Positions 16,090 through 16,398 of a stretch of DNA of 16,398 nt are shown piece by piece. The translations under genes were made by a program, and so were the position numbers. Under the pieces are notes generated by a model. It made no database searches, was not told the origin of the DNA, and saw nothing but the letters and a program-made list of their open reading frames with translations. Position 1 is the first letter of the stretch. The number at the start of each line of letters is the position of its first letter. Origin of the DNA: JAXDBV01 sp034678415 (GTDB lineage Bacteria > Bacteroidota > Bacteroidia > Bacteroidales > VadinHA17); contig JAXDBV010000029.1 in assembly GCA_034678415.1 (NCBI GenBank), positions 1-16,398 of the forward strand, read 5' to 3'.

Positions 16090-16398
16090 CCTGGTTGCCA
16101 TACTGATAATGCTGGTCTTCTCGGCCTTCTTTTCCGGGATGGAGATTGCCTTTGTCTCGGCCAACAAGCTGCGCATTGAGCTGGACAAGAAGCAGGGGTT
16201 GTTTTCTGCCCGTATTATTTCCGTCTTCACCAGGAATCCCGCGCAATATATTGTAGCCATGCTGATCGGCAATAACATTGTGCTGGTTATTTATGGGATT
16301 GCCATGGCGGTATTGCTGGATCCCCTGTTGTTAAAGGTCACCTCTTCCGAGAGCACCATTCTTATTCTCCAGACACTTATCGCTACCATCATCATATT
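16082..16398 (+). CDS. CNNM/DUF21-domain transporter (CorC/hemolysin C family), 5' part
   Basis: An open frame from GTG 16082 to the window edge (105 codons visible, no stop). The start VNNLVAILIMLVFSAFFSGMEIAFVSANK is typical of the CNNM (DUF21) membrane domain, with the FSGMEIAF motif at the end of the first helix. It is followed by LRIELDKKQG and a second hydrophobic region containing IGNNIVLVIYG. Family members carry CBS and CorC domains after the membrane part, beyond this window, and are linked to magnesium or other cation efflux; GldE of gliding Bacteroidetes belongs to the same family. The start overlaps the preceding stop by 8 nt (GTGAATAA). Confidence 0.88.
   Translation, partial: MNNLVAILIMLVFSAFFSGMEIAFVSANKLRIELDKKQGLFSARIISVFTRNPAQYIVAMLIGNNIVLVIYGIAMAVLLDPLLLKVTSSESTILILQTLIATIII

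Overview
The window comes from a member of the Bacteroidetes, most likely the order Bacteroidales. Evidence: the rRNA sequences look Bacteroidetes-like; transcription units begin with the Bacteroidetes promoter box TAnnTTTG; Shine-Dalgarno sequences are not obvious; and the gene neighbourhoods (coaX, LptC-type lipoprotein, CNNM transporter; aspartate kinase divergent from class I fbp) are ones I associate with that phylum. The genus cannot be fixed by eye. The 16S resembles Lentimicrobium/vadinHA17-type environmental Bacteroidales, but that is an impression from memory.

Positions 1-4650 (minus strand) hold an rRNA operon. Two tandem promoters (4603-4634 and 4526-4556) are followed by a leader with a boxA-like site, 16S rRNA (2881-4404), tRNA-Ile(GAU), tRNA-Ala(UGC) and the 5' 70% of 23S rRNA, which runs off the left edge. 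A long complementary pair of flanks brackets 16S as a precursor processing stem. The 16S-23S spacer is the most unusual part. It has a 69-bp direct repeat carrying the tRNA-Ala 5' end and its leader. Between tRNA-Ile and tRNA-Ala lies a second, broken tRNA-Ala 5' half, split in its D-loop by a 91-bp element made of two long hairpins. A third, 75-nt tRNA-shaped relic lies between tRNA-Ala and 23S. Recurrent boxA-like sites precede these units.

Positions 4760-7940 (plus) form a tight four-gene run: DPM1-like polyprenyl-phosphate glycosyltransferase, dihydroorotase (pyrC), a small lipoprotein with a possible GldN-like domain, and a DUF2148 cysteine-rich protein. The run faces the end of a minus-strand aspartate kinase gene (8132-9388), whose core promoter sits inside a perfect 11-bp inverted repeat. 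A ~400-bp spacer without a convincing gene separates it from plus-strand fbp (9797-10819) and mfd (10855-14196). After a second spacer and a clear TACCTTTG promoter comes coaX (14533-15279), then an LptC-type lipoprotein gene, a 68-aa two-helix membrane protein and the start of a CNNM/DUF21 transporter cut by the right edge. The last three genes are linked by two almost identical 8-nt stop/start overlaps.

The protein genes are housekeeping: pyrimidine synthesis, aspartate-family amino acids, gluconeogenesis, transcription-coupled repair, CoA synthesis and LPS export. No mobile element, CRISPR array or defence system was seen. The notable material is in the rRNA spacer architecture and in regulatory sites.
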